This document shows, piece after piece, positions 36,201-45,959 of a stretch of 64,000 nucleotides of DNA. The DNA lies in the NCBI GenBank assembly GCA_963662155.1, contig OY759263.1, forward strand, positions 26,238,548 through 26,302,547, written 5' to 3'. The DNA comes from Lamellibrachia columna. Lineage: Eukaryota; Annelida; Polychaeta; Sabellida; Siboglinidae. Both the position numbers and the translations under genes were made by a program. The notes beneath the pieces are model-generated. The model was not told the DNA's origin and ran no database searches. It saw nothing but the letters and a program-made list of their open reading frames with translations. How positions within the stretch are numbered: the first letter of the stretch is position 1; each line of letters begins with the position of its first letter.

Positions 36201-39200
36201 TGACTTTAATAGTACAAGAGATTGCAAATGAAAAAAATTATTTTCTGTAAATGGTCAAGAATGGATAACCAGATTTATTACATGATAGAGGCACATTATC
36301 TGTATGTAATTGTTTTAAATGTTATTTTTATAACAAACGTGTAACTGTCAGAATATGGCAAAACAATGTTGAGTAATTTAAAAAAAAAACATCTTTTTAA
36401 GTGGGGTGTCTGCCCTTAAAATGTTGTTGTGTAACTCCCTTGAAGGCCACATTGGGTCTGTTGTCAGGGGCCTCCGTCTACTGTTGGTGAAGTGGCAGGG
36501 GCGTGGCTTCAACAGCTACGTGAAGCGTCTCATGGTGCTACTGACTGCAGGCAGCATGCAGAGGGCAGAGCACGAGGTCAGAACACATCTCCTCAACACA
36601 TCTCTGTAGCGCATATTTGCAACACATCTCAGCAACACACCTGCAACAGATCTACGTAACAGGTTTCTGTAACACAATTATGTAACACATCTCCACAACA
36701 CATCCCTGTAATACATCTCTGCAACACATCTTTGTGCCACATCTCTGCAACACACATCTCTAACACGTCTCTGCAATACATCTCTGTAACACATCTCTGC
36801 AATACATCTCTTATGACATGTCTCTGCAACACATCTCTTCAACACATCTTTGTAATACATATCTCTGTAACACATCTTTTTAATACATCTCTACAACACA
36901 TCTTAACAACAAATATCTGCATCACATCTCGGCAACACATCTCTGATGTGCGCACATGTCAACGTATGAACGTAGCACATCCAGATCTGCATTTTACATC
37001 AAATCGTTGATGTTGTCCATCCCAATTATTCTTCACTTTCCTCTTTGTTTATGTTCCTCATAACACACCCTCATGCATCATTCAGCTCTTCCATAGCACA
37101 CCTTTTTCTGATTTATTCTCAGATTTTAAGTTCATGTATACTGGACTGGATGAATTCATGTGCAATGCATATAATATTTTTGTGTTTTCCATATTTACAA
37201 CTCTGGTTAGCTATCTTTAAAATCACAAAACAATTACTTCAACAGAGTAAAACAGTTGTATAGATATGATTTAATATAAATATCAGTCAGGCATGTTAAA
37301 ATACAATATAACACAACAGGGTAAGCCATCTTATATCGGAACCAAAACAACCACAATATATTGCAATACAGTCTTGTGTATTGCAATATATCGTGACACA
37401 AAAAGTTTGCAATACCCAAACATATCATTTACCATCACAACGTTTCTTTTCCCAGAGGTTCCATCGGGCAGCAGCAATGATCCAGGCCACGTGGAAGAGC
37501 TTTGCAACTCGCAAGAAGCTCAAAAAAGCAACAAATGCAATGTCAAAATTCCAGATCAGCTACCGGTAAATAGTCATGGTTACCTAAAGTACCATCAAGA
37601 TGTTTACATTATAATTTCTTCCTGTACATTTACAATTTGCTATGTCAACAGAACTGAACAAACGGTTCCAATTCAACAGGTATGTAAAACTCTTTCGTAT
37701 ATGTGCTCAGTGTTTTCTACAGATATATTTTATCAATCTGGCAGCTGGGCTGTGAACAGTCATTGTACACATATTTGTACACACATGTACATTGTACACA
37801 CGTATTAATTTTGTTGCTAAAATGTAGGATCACGATTACACAAATATTTGTATTTGCGGCATTACAGTGACATCTTGTAAGAAAGTCTGAATTATTTATT
37901 GATTTTTCCCAAGTACGTATAACATTTTGCTTAATGTTTGCTTGCCCTGTAGGCTATGGCCTGCTTTTTGTAACTTGTACATGTACATTGAAATAAGGAC
38001 ACACCTGGAGGTGAAATGCAGACAACCCCACACCTACCTATTTTCAAACCAGTTGGTCAACCACGTTTGCTGTTACCTGTACGTAGCGAACGGAAGATTG
38101 AAGAAGAGCAGCAGAAGCTTGAGGAGAAGGTGCAGACTGAACTACGCCACATGCTGCAAGTACGACGGAGACAGGCCATGAGAGATCTACGCGAGAAACA
38201 ACTCCAGACGCTTATGCTACTTCCCGCAGGTAGAGGGCAGGATGGTCTTAGGGAGCCGTTCACAATTGTTGACTTTCACTTATTCGTACAAAGTGTACTA
38301 AAGGGGTGAGGGGCATCAAGGGGGGAGTGGCATCATGGGGGAGGGGCATCAAGGGGGAGTGGCATCATGTGGGGAGGGACATCATTGGGGGGCATCAAAG
38401 GGTGGCATCATGAGAGAGGGGCATCAAGGGGGAGGGACATCAAAGGGTGGCATCATGGGGAGGGGCATCAAGGGGGTGGCATCATGAGAGAGGGGCATCA
38501 AGGGGGAGTGGCATCAAGGCATGCATACTAACTTTTGTAGAAGTTTTAAATGTTGGTTGACTAGATTTATGCAGCACCACGCAATGAGCAGTGACAGAAC
38601 TACTATTGTTTTAAACTGCATAGCCGGTCACGGCGCAGCATTGCGATACAGTCCAACATCTTGGAAATTCACAACTTCAAAACAGTTATCAATGTGAAGC
38701 GATGGAGCTGTTGGAAAAACACAAACCTTTAAAAAATTATTGGAGATAAATGTTTGTAAACATATTCTTATGGTTATTGTATGTCCTGTATACATGCACT
38801 GTGTCGTAACATTGTTACATCGATAACTTTTTCATTCTAGAAAATTATCAAAATTTTAATGCACAAATTCAGTGGGGGCAGGAGAATTAGTACACTTTTA
38901 TACAAACAGGTAAATGTCGACAGTTGCGTACGGCCCCTTACTATAATAATTTACTGATTTTACGATAATTTCATCATCATCTCATTTAGGCAACCGGAGG
39001 ATGGGTCTGATGAGAGCTGTTCACATTATTTCTCCACTGGTGTCTGTCCTGAATAACTTTGTCAAGTTCAGTAACTATTACCCTGAATTCAGACTTAAGT
39101 AGTTTTGAATAAATTAAGTATATGGTCTCCTTAGTCTTTTCTGTCCATGCTTTGGTTGCCAAGTAACCAGTTGTCTCATCACGTCTTTACTTCTGGAACA

Positions 39201-42200
39201 GTGACTTGCAAATTGGACATGCCAAAACATTTTCTCATTCTGTTGAGCTTCACAGTTGTATTACAGATATTCAGAGCTTTTAGCATGATTCATTGGCACT
39301 GACGTGTGACGTCGCTGCTAACAAATCAACTGGATAAAAACAGACACAAAGTAATTGCAACTTATGGTCATATCTTTCTCCCTTACTCTCTTGCAGGGTG
39401 GGGGCCACATCATAAATTCTGTTTTGCCCTCTGAACAACTTGTCCCCATCTTCTGCCATTGTCTCCAATTCTCTGCAGTTCACACCTGCATTTTCCAGAT
39501 CTCTCTTTGGACTATCCTTCCACTTCCACTTTGGTCTCTTCTACCACCCTACTCTGGTTTCCATGCTCTCTTTGTCATTACAGGGTGTACGTCCTCAGCC
39601 ATTCTCCCCGCTACCTTCATGTTGGCCATATGTAGTAATGCAAATCTAATGAATAATGAGCACCATTACTGTCCTAACCCATACCTGCTGTGATTGGTCC
39701 ACATGAACTCTGCGACTCTGACATGTGCATGTGGATTCATAGATATTCCTTACTATAATAATATATATGAAAACTTCCATTGCACCTAAATCATTGGAAG
39801 CCTGGGTTCGATTCCTCTAGCTGCCATTTCAAAACTTTAGCAATTTTGTTCACCCCACTTTGCCACAGTTCACTCAGTTGTATAAATGAATACCTGGCTA
39901 CAGACAGAGGTAGATGTGTGAATGAATGTTAATTGCAGCATGGCTGAATGCTTCCCAGGGAAGTCAAAATGGTGTTGGAATGAACAGGTCTGCCAGGGGT
40001 GAAGTGTAAAGTGCTTTGAACAGTCCCGAAGACTGGATACCACGATATGTAGATTGTACCTTTACCTTTTTAGATGATCGAAGCTGTCTAGACTGTCTTG
40101 CAGGAGTGAGCAGTAAATGAAATTTGTCTCATCTGCAGTGGAGGTGGAGAAACATCTGGAAAGAGAGAAATTTATATCAGCCATCAAAATACAGGCATTG
40201 TGGAGGGGTCACACGAGCAGGAAGGGATTGGCGTCGACACAGAAGGTTGTCCATGAGACACGTGCTGCCATCTGTATGCAGCGGGGGGTGAGTGAACCAC
40301 TCGGTGCTGGGGATGGCACTAAAGGGACAAACAACGATTTTTATTAGTTAACTGATATGGAGTTACCGGTAGTTGGAGATTTTGTTCAACTAAAAATGCA
40401 AAAATCTCTTAATTTAAAAACCTCATTGTACATTTAAGCTAACAGTGTTTTAATTTTTATTGCTGTAGTATATGAAGCATGCAAGGAGGAGGATCCGATC
40501 GGCCACTCCCAATAGGGAATAAATGGTCGAAAGAAGAAGATGAAGCACTATTGGAAATTGTATAAAATGATAATGGAACAGACCACTGCATCAGCCGATG
40601 AAAGATCACAACCATGACACGATGTTATAAACACTAATAAATTAATGTCGCAATGTTCCATAAAACATTATACCAGTGGTATAATAACATTGATATACGT
40701 TCCCTTTAAGGACGGGATGTGGCAGATCTGAAAGGTAACAAAGTCTGCCTATTTAGGCTGATGCCATAAAAGTAGTGAAATTGCTTCGTAAGACATGTAA
40801 AGTAAATGATTGATTTAGGTTATATATGTTAGCATTTATAGAGCAGACAAAGACGTGTGTCGCTGACATCTTCATGACTGAGAACACATGACATCTTGGA
40901 CTAGGGAGACGTTTATTCAGTCGTTTCCTCTTGCAAAGTTGTTAGCAGAGTTGATTGAGCAGCATCGTGGATGCTTCGGAGGATTTCGTCATGATAGAAG
41001 TTTTATTATAGTTATGAAATGATAATGGCAGTTCACTTAGCATCTAGTTCTATACTAATGCATATCAATGCCCATTTTTGGTTATGTTAAACATTCAACC
41101 TGCAGTTTCAGCGAGACTTAAAAGTGACTGCCGCTATTATGTTCAATAGAATAAATACCCATCCTCTGGACAGGATAACTTGGTAGTTCATAAGTGACTC
41201 TCGCGATAACAATAACAAGTTCTTCTGGTAATCCAACTCTTGAAATAACGACATAATACTGACAGTTATGGTAACGTCTAGTGACGCCTTGCACTTGTAT
41301 TACGTAATTGCGGACAATCGTATAAAAGATGTATGACAGTGTGAATATCACATGGCGTTGTGGACAATTGTACGTAATAACTTCAAAGGGTAATTCGATT
41401 GTTCGTTGAAAGGTAATAAAGGGGTGAATTTAAAAAAAAAAAAAAACTGACGACCTGACCATGGGGTCGTAGATGAACCACCTGAAAGTTTGGCGCCTGA
41501 GACGCAAAGTGTCTAGGAGGAGTAGCATAACATACATACCTACATACATACATACATACATATATACATACATACATACATACATATATACATACATACA
41601 TACTCTAGGTCGATTATAATAAGATGACTGAATTTGGGCATGTTTTAGGTGCGGCGGTGGCTGAAGCGACTTCACAACCGCCGGAATGAACTACCCATGT
41701 GGCAGCGGCCGCCTGGATTGACTGACGAAAGGAGGGTTGAGCTTCAGACCCACATACAGGAATGGAGGGAATCTCACCAGGTAACCATTGAGGAACACAG
41801 TATTTTCTTGTCCAGAAAAATCTGGATGGATAAATAAGAATACCTGATTTTAAAAATTCCGACATTCTGTGTCATCCAACTCGTCTGCTAGGATGAGCCA
41901 GCAAGACGAAGCGAAACACGGAAACACTAGAAAAGATAACATTTTGTTTATAATGGATATACTAAGTTTGTTTTTAACCCATTAGGCCCCAGGATTTTAT
42001 TAAAACATGCTCCCCTGTTCTCAGGATTTCTGGCAAATTTCAAGCGATTTTACCTCCTTGTGTTCAAAAATCTGTAAAAAAAAAACTATTCAATATTGAC
42101 AATTACAAGTTGTGTTTATTTTGAAGATTAGTCATTTCTCCACATGCATGTATACATAGAAATAGGATATATTAATAAAATGTTGACATTTGATCACAAT

Positions 42201-44928
42201 TTGCAAAGACAAAATAGTAAGTTTGTTAAAACTTTGAAAGTTATTCTACCTTGCGATTGACATTTGACAATGATCCCATGCAACCACCCTATGCAACCCA
42301 GCAAAGAAAATATAGCTATATGTGTTAGCTTTGCACCACTGAAAAAATTAGCAAATTCTAAAGTTAGCGACTTTGCTAAAGAAATGGCTGGCGAAAAGCT
42401 GCTCTGAAAGAGCCAAATTTGAAGATGATTCTGCTGTATCACTTGCTGTTATCGTTTCAAAATCATTACATATTACTTTGTATTCCGGAAAATTTTCATC
42501 GCCACCACTCAACATAATGACACAAGTGAAACCGGTATACTGAAACAGTGCATAGAAATCACTGACTGAATGTAAACGAATGTCGCAAGTGACGCCACAA
42601 AACCATGTGATCTCCCATTTCATTAACTTCGAATTTTACATGCCCTTTGCGAGGTAGACGCATTAAACATCTAATTTTACCTATAAATAAATGGTTCTAT
42701 TAAATTTTTATATTGGCATATAGTACACACAATATTAAACTTTGTGTACACACAGAAAAAGCATTTGAGCTTGTGCCTAGTTATTCCATGTACATGCAAA
42801 AAAGTTAAAATGTAAAGATATATAAATATACACACATCATGCATTAAAAGTGTATAATGGACTAATCCAATAATTAATCATTGGACTTCAGTAACAAATA
42901 AGTGTGAAAATAACTCACAAAAAGTAGATTATCAGACCCTTCTAAACCGCTGCCTCCAGGTCTCGGAACGCAACAAGGAGCAGGAGAAGGAACTTCATGA
43001 GAAAGTGCAGGATCTGCTACGGCGTCATGTCGTGACGTCAAAGACACGTCGCGCATCCGAACAACACCGTCATGCATTGGTGGCACAGCTCGAAGTCGAT
43101 GCAACTCTACTGATAAGTATGTACAGTTCACTAGAAGCCCATTCCAAAGTCACTCCGTTGAACGGGTTATCATGCACGAACAAGAAATTACTATTACACT
43201 ATTCACTTTGCACATCCAGTTTTGTATGTACTGTTGAACAGAAGATAATTGTATGTACTGTTGAACAGAAGATAATTGTATGTACTGTTGAACAGAAGAT
43301 AATTGTATGTACTGTTGAACAGAAGATAATTGTATGTACTGTTGAACAGAAGATAATTGTATGTACTGTTGAACAGAAGATAATTGTATGTACTGTTGAA
43401 CAGAAGATAATTGTATGTACTGTTGAACAGAAGATAATTGTATGTACTGTTGAACAGAAGATAATTGTATGTACTGTTGAACAGAAGATAATTGTATGTA
43501 CTGTTGAACAGAAGATAATTGTATGTACTGTTGAACAGAAGATAATTGTATGTACTGTTGAACAGAAGATAATTGTATGTACTGTTGAACAGAAGATAAT
43601 TGTATGTACTGTTGAACAGAAGATAATTGTAGGTGTTGTCATTTCACTGGTATCGAGTTTTACCAGTTGTGTAGACCAGACCATCTGTGTACTGCACCAG
43701 ACGTTTTTATGCTACTAAAGAGTTGGAAACGTATCGGCTTTCTTAATTTCTTTCATATAACTTTTTTAATTTGTTAATGCAATTTTATATTTTATACTTG
43801 GTTGTCTTAAAAAATTCAATGTTAGGCTCAGTATATTTATTGTTTTAGCATATCAATCTTTGTGGAAGGCAGTGATTGGAAGCATCTTGTTTTAGCATAT
43901 CAATCTTTGTGGAAGCATCTTGTTTTAACATATCAACCTTTGTGGAAGCATCTTGTTTTAACATATCAACCTTTGTGGAAGCATCTTGTTTTAACATATC
44001 AACCTTTGTGGAAGCATCTTGTTTTAACATATCAACCTTTGTAGAAGCATCTTGTTTTAACATATCAACCTTTGTGGAAGCGTCTTATTTTAACATATCA
44101 ACCTTTGTGGAAGCATCTTGTTTTAATGTATCAGCCTTTCTGGAAGCATCTTGTTTTAACATATCAACTTTTGTGGAAGCATCTTGTGGTCTCCATTGGC
44201 ACGTCTCCAGTGCTCTAAATTTGGAAAATACACAATACTTGCATTTTAACTATATAAATCTTTGAAATTACTGATTCTGCAATAGATATAGCTTCAGCAT
44301 GAGCACTTTTTATAAGATTGAACAAGATTGCCGCCCAAAGCAACAAGTTCCAGGTGGCAAGTGGACAAGGAAGCCATTGGCTTCTTGAGAGTCCAACAAT
44401 TTTATCATCTATGTATAGCTTGCCCTTATCAGATACCTGTCGATTAAATTTTTACACATATTCACATTGCTATCATTAACACAATCATTAGATAATTTGT
44501 TCCATTCATTCATTGTCCTCTGTGAGAATGAGTCCTTTCTCATATCCATCTTACACTGTCCCTTAACTACTGCTGCTTTGTGCCCTCTGGTTCTACTGCC
44601 TTCTTCAAGTTTGAAGAAAATATGTCTATCAATATCTTCATAAACAGTCAGTTTTTGAAAAACGTATTTTTGTTCTCCTCTTAATCTGGTCTCAATTGTT
44701 GTCAAACTACATTCTCTATGACTGTATTCAGCTGCTCCGAAACTGAGTGACGTCACTGAGCAAGATCTGGAGAATTTCGTTAGCCATTCTGTGCCCGTGG
44801 CTACGAAAGCGAGACATGATCACAACGAGGAGATGCGGTTGCTACGGCAACCATGGTGGCGGAAGCTGGGTGATGAGTATCAAGATGAGAAGACGGCAGA
44901 GGAACTGGGGGATTGGCGAGTGTTCTGA
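27241..44928 (+). CDS. IQCB1: IQ calmodulin-binding motif protein, nephrocystin-5
   Basis: Ciliary transition-zone/centrosome protein; the human gene is mutated in Senior-Loken syndrome. Thirteen exons join with matching phases: 27241-27349, 28410-28572, 29114-29240, 31435-31534, 32335-32434, 33547-33642, 36402-36576, 37456-37565, 38087-38229, 40139-40287, 41649-41780, 42960-43116 and 44732-44928. They give 585 aa against 598 in human. The N-terminal helical half includes GWTTAAKLATIL and LPSVAENLLLV. IQ motifs are AAMIQATWKSFATRKKLKK (exon 8), AIKIQALWRGHTSRKG (exon 10) and a weaker AAICMQRGVRRWLKRL (exons 10-11). LTDERRVEL (exon 11) and QPWWRKLGDEYQDE (exon 13) match the conserved BBS-binding C-terminal half. 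The start is ATG in GACAATGG, and the human N-terminus aligns from there. Introns 3, 7 and 12 carry tandem arrays close to splice sites. Confidence 0.95.
27361..28400. other. IQCB1 intron 1, no further gene seen
   Basis: AT-rich, with no domain-bearing frame. A conserved-looking 'gggagtaatctacgaccccac' block at 27850 was not recognised. Confidence 0.4.
29635..31145 (-). pseudogene. CR1-like LINE, copy E, with reverse transcriptase
   Basis: The longest LINE copy in the window. The minus strand at 30519-30974 encodes the RT palm: LNPSQHGFLKVRSSLTNML, AFDKVPH-like (here TFDKVPHQRLLHKLKSHGV), VPHGSVLGPLLFLIYISDM and KFVDDKTA, where the catalytic FADD box is changed to FVDD. Further along (about 30190-30020) it encodes LYKAIVRPHLENC and EWRPYRKKDID and the thumb. 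Motif spacing and sequence fit the CR1/L2/Rex1 group. Part of the fingers is deleted (the expected 'DF.KA' start of motif A is missing) and stops occur, so it is dead. It sits in IQCB1 intron 3, antisense to the host gene. Confidence 0.8.
31262..31425. repeat. 15-bp tandem array beside the IQCB1 exon-4 acceptor
   Basis: About eleven degenerate copies of 'tcagctgccgngtga' type units. They encode GQLPS/DQLPH-like pentapeptides in the same frame as exon 4, which starts ten bases downstream. Alignment to human IQCB1 needs no such insert, so the array is taken as intronic. Confidence 0.8.
31690..31833. repeat. (TTA)n/(TTG)n microsatellite
   Basis: Interrupted ATT/GTT trinucleotides in IQCB1 intron 4. 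Confidence 0.9.
32083..32352 (+). repeat. Tandem duplication of the IQCB1 exon-5 acceptor region
   Basis: A block of about 85 bp, from 'gttcataatcgac' through 'tttctgtttcag' and the first 16 exon bases (TCCTATGTTCGCCGTG plus GCTG), occurs at about 32083-32166 and 32269-32352. The two copies are 186 bp apart and differ at few positions. Only the second continues into real coding sequence. The first copy runs into a TGA in the exon frame straight after the duplicated bases. Confidence 0.85.
32805..33467. mobile_element. Terminal-inverted-repeat element family, copy 2
   Basis: It begins near 'cacagttatcgacatttactaattcatacaaagtg' (about 32828-32862) and ends with the inverted counterpart 'agtgtactttgtatgcc...gaaatgtcgactgcgaacggcccc' (33422-33467). 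The interior matches the copies at 11.5 and 38.3 kb. A foldback insert sits at 33143-33306. There is no coding capacity. The right end is 80 bases before IQCB1 exon 6. Confidence 0.65.
33143..33306. repeat. Foldback repeat nested in the TIR element
   Basis: Arms of about 75 bp ('aattacgattttctttaacc...gccttcatcaggaattctt' and its complement) face each other around a short loop with a few mismatches. They would form a long hairpin in DNA or in the pre-mRNA of IQCB1. Confidence 0.85.
34525..34855 (-). repeat. tRNA-derived SINE, copy 1
   Basis: Minus-strand head with box A-like GGTGGCGTTGCTC (34832-34844) and a perfect box B GGTTCGAATCC (34788-34798). It is followed by 'gcttcgaagctttg', 'caattttgttcaccca', 'gtagtgaatgaat'-like body sequence and 'aagtgtaaagtgcttcgaacagtcct'. 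The same body lies at 39.80-40.07 kb on the other strand. It is a polymerase III retroposon, not a functional tRNA, because the acceptor stem is not closed. Confidence 0.75.
34870..36390. other. IQCB1 intron 6, distal part, no gene seen
   Basis: AT-rich with short frames only (for example 35091-35327 and 35535-35717). No domain was recognised apart from the X-box motif noted separately. Confidence 0.4.
35871..35884. promoter_or_regulatory. RFX X-box motif in IQCB1 intron 6
   Basis: GTTGCCATGGTAAC matches the palindromic X-box recognised by RFX factors, the main activators of ciliary genes. IQCB1 is a ciliary gene. The position, 8.6 kb inside the gene, is unusual because functional X-boxes usually sit near the promoter. 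Confidence 0.4.
36580..36945. repeat. Degenerate 15-bp tandem array in IQCB1 intron 7
   Basis: Units of the type 'aacacatctctgcaa/gtaac' start three bases after the exon-7 donor GTCAGA and run for about 365 bp. They are open on the minus strand as a VLQRCVTEMY-like repeat, which is an artefact. Confidence 0.85.
38251..38937. mobile_element. Terminal-inverted-repeat element, copy 3 (reverse orientation)
   Basis: Ends are long inverted repeats: left GGGAGCCGTTCACAATTGTT...ATTCGTACAAAGTGTACTAA, right its complement ...TTAGTACAC...GTCGACAGTTGCGTACGGCCCC. The flanking TTA (38248-38250 and 38938-38940) looks like a 3-bp target-site duplication. It contains a minisatellite (38306-38520) and no transposase. 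It inserted 21 bases after the donor of IQCB1 exon 9. Confidence 0.75.
38306..38520. repeat. G-rich minisatellite inside the TIR element
   Basis: Units of the type 'ggggagtggcatcatggggag' and 'gggcatcaaggg', irregularly permuted. The plus strand has many GGGG runs and could form quadruplexes in the IQCB1 transcript. Confidence 0.85.
38990..39780. other. IQCB1 intron 9, possible old retroelement, nothing identified
   Basis: The text style (antisense 'ccatgctctctttgtcattacagggtgtacgtc', 'ttctctgcagttcacacctgca') resembles LINE 3' regions but no conserved motif could be read on either strand. Confidence 0.25.
39795..40072 (+). repeat. tRNA-derived SINE, copy 2
   Basis: Box B GGTTCGATTCC at 39805-39815, then 'gcaattttgttcacccca', 'gaagtgtaaagtgctttgaacagtcc' and a tail ending 'acctttacctttt'. 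It matches copy 1 on the other strand. The tRNA head is degenerate 5' of box B. It ends 67 bases before IQCB1 exon 10. Confidence 0.75.
40350..41640. other. IQCB1 intron 10, no gene seen
   Basis: Unremarkable sequence with a poly-A tract near 41430 and the microsatellite listed next. Confidence 0.4.
41532..41602. repeat. (TACA)n microsatellite
   Basis: Tandem TACA units interrupted by TATA, about 40 bases before IQCB1 exon 11. Confidence 0.9.
41870..42940. other. IQCB1 intron 11, no gene seen
   Basis: AT-rich. The longest frames (82 and 91 codons, minus strand) show no domain. Confidence 0.4.
43224..43628. repeat. 27-bp minisatellite, 15 perfect copies, IQCB1 intron 12
   Basis: Unit 'gtatgtactgttgaacagaa' plus 'gataatt'. 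All 15 copies look identical. Because the unit is nine codons and lacks stops in several frames it creates long false frames on both strands (VCTVEQKII and TIIFCSTVH). The unit resembles the exon-12 donor sequence 108 bases upstream (GATAA-gtatgtacagttcac). Confidence 0.97.
43846..44187. repeat. 33-bp minisatellite, about 10 copies, IQCB1 intron 12
   Basis: Unit 'tttgtggaagcatcttgttt' plus 'taacatatcaacc', with scattered substitutions. The unit is 11 codons and is open on both strands (FVEASCFNIST and MLKQDASTKVD repeats). No evidence supports translation. Confidence 0.93.
44308..44730 (-). pseudogene. CR1-like LINE 3' end, copy F
   Basis: The minus strand encodes the RT C-terminal domain: LTTIETRLRGEQKYVF, GSRTRGHKAAVVKGQCKMDM and RKDSFSQRTMNEWNKLSND, followed by the shared 3' tail. 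These match the conserved CR1-type ending (LTTLETRRLRGDL..., SRTRGH, RKYSFSQRVVNEWN). It is 5'-truncated. The insertion lies directly against the exon-13 acceptor of IQCB1, so the last intron bases are of LINE origin or immediately beside it. Confidence 0.8.
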
Positions 44929-45192
44929 TTTAACAAAATGCTGACAGTCCGGTCCAGCAAAGACTTTATGTAACTGTCATACAGTGTGCCAGAGACTTCA
45001 GACCATCATTACGCAGCAAGATGACAGTTGTCGCTGCCCTGTCAGCAGCATATTTTATAGTTTTGTTACGACAGCATATTACAAGTACAAACTAACAGTA
45101 GACTTTATTATTTAATGTACATTTAATGTGTGCATACATATCTTCGTGAAGTAACTGCGTTTAACAAAAGCGCATGTCAAGTGTACAAAATG

Positions 45193-45198
45193 AATAAA
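45193..45198 (+). terminator. IQCB1 polyadenylation signal
   Basis: AATAAA 265 bases after the stop codon. Confidence 0.6.
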
Positions 45199-45546
45199 TT
45201 ATTTGTTTGTGAATAGTTGATTCTTGTGAATGCATTTTGAACATGCTATGCCCGGTGCTGTTTACCTTTGCCACAGAAACGTGCAACATGTGACCAGTTG
45301 ACGGCCAGAGTCGACTGCTGTAAGTTTTGTCCCACATTTTGTGTCAGCCCTTCAATGTTTAGGGTCCATGATCTTGCTAATATTTCGTCATCACTGGCAG
45401 CTGACTAGGTTGGTGCTGACGAAGTGACTGCTTTGGTCAATTTATAATAATTATGTTTTTGCTCTGTCTGGGTATATTAATTTATATCTCTTGGATTCCA
45501 TTTCGATATTACTTTTGTAAATAGTAATATCATACCATTTGTAAAA

Positions 45547-45690
45547 GGTAAAGGTGTTTTATGTAGTATGATATTCAGTCCTTAGGGCAACTCAAATTGC
45601 TTTACGCTTCACCTCATAGCAGATATGTTTACTGCAATTACTGTGTGAAAACGATTCGTTCATAGACCACATTAGACCCAGTTAGCTGCT
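45547..45690 (-). repeat. tRNA-derived SINE, degraded copy 3
   Basis: The 3' body is recognisable by 'gtaaaaggtaaaggtg', 'ttcagtccttagggcaactcaaattgctttacgcttcacc', which matches the complement of the body of copies 1 and 2. The head is lost. Confidence 0.55.
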
Positions 45691-45891
45691 AGATGCCTGT
45701 ACACTGTGACAATCCTGAACTTCTGTCCAGATGTGTAGTGTGTGACTAGTGTAGATAATGTGCGCAGTCGGTTTAATAAAAAATGCCTATTTTTGTTAAA
45801 ATCATCGAAAGAATTGACTTCAGTCATTAGATATAGTAAGGATCAAAATAGTGGATATCCAAAATGGTGAACAGTACAAGTCAATGTTGAT

Positions 45892-45950
45892 CATGTTGAT
45901 GTTGATGTTGATGTTGATCATGTTGATCATGTTGATCATGTTGATCGTAG
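45892..45950. repeat. (GTTGAT)n / (CATGTTGAT)n repeat
   Basis: Short tandem GTTGAT units with CAT interruptions. Confidence 0.85.
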
Positions 45951-45959
45951 GCGTGACTT

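Noticed and set aside
39355..39693. 112-codon plus-strand frame
   Set aside because: It sits in IQCB1 intron 9, has no domain, and its text resembles antisense retroelement sequence.
43005..43718. 237-codon frame with VCTVEQKII repeats after IQCB1 exon 12
   Set aside because: It only reads through the donor at 43117 into a 27-bp minisatellite. Exon 12 splices to exon 13 with matching phase and conserved C-terminal sequence.
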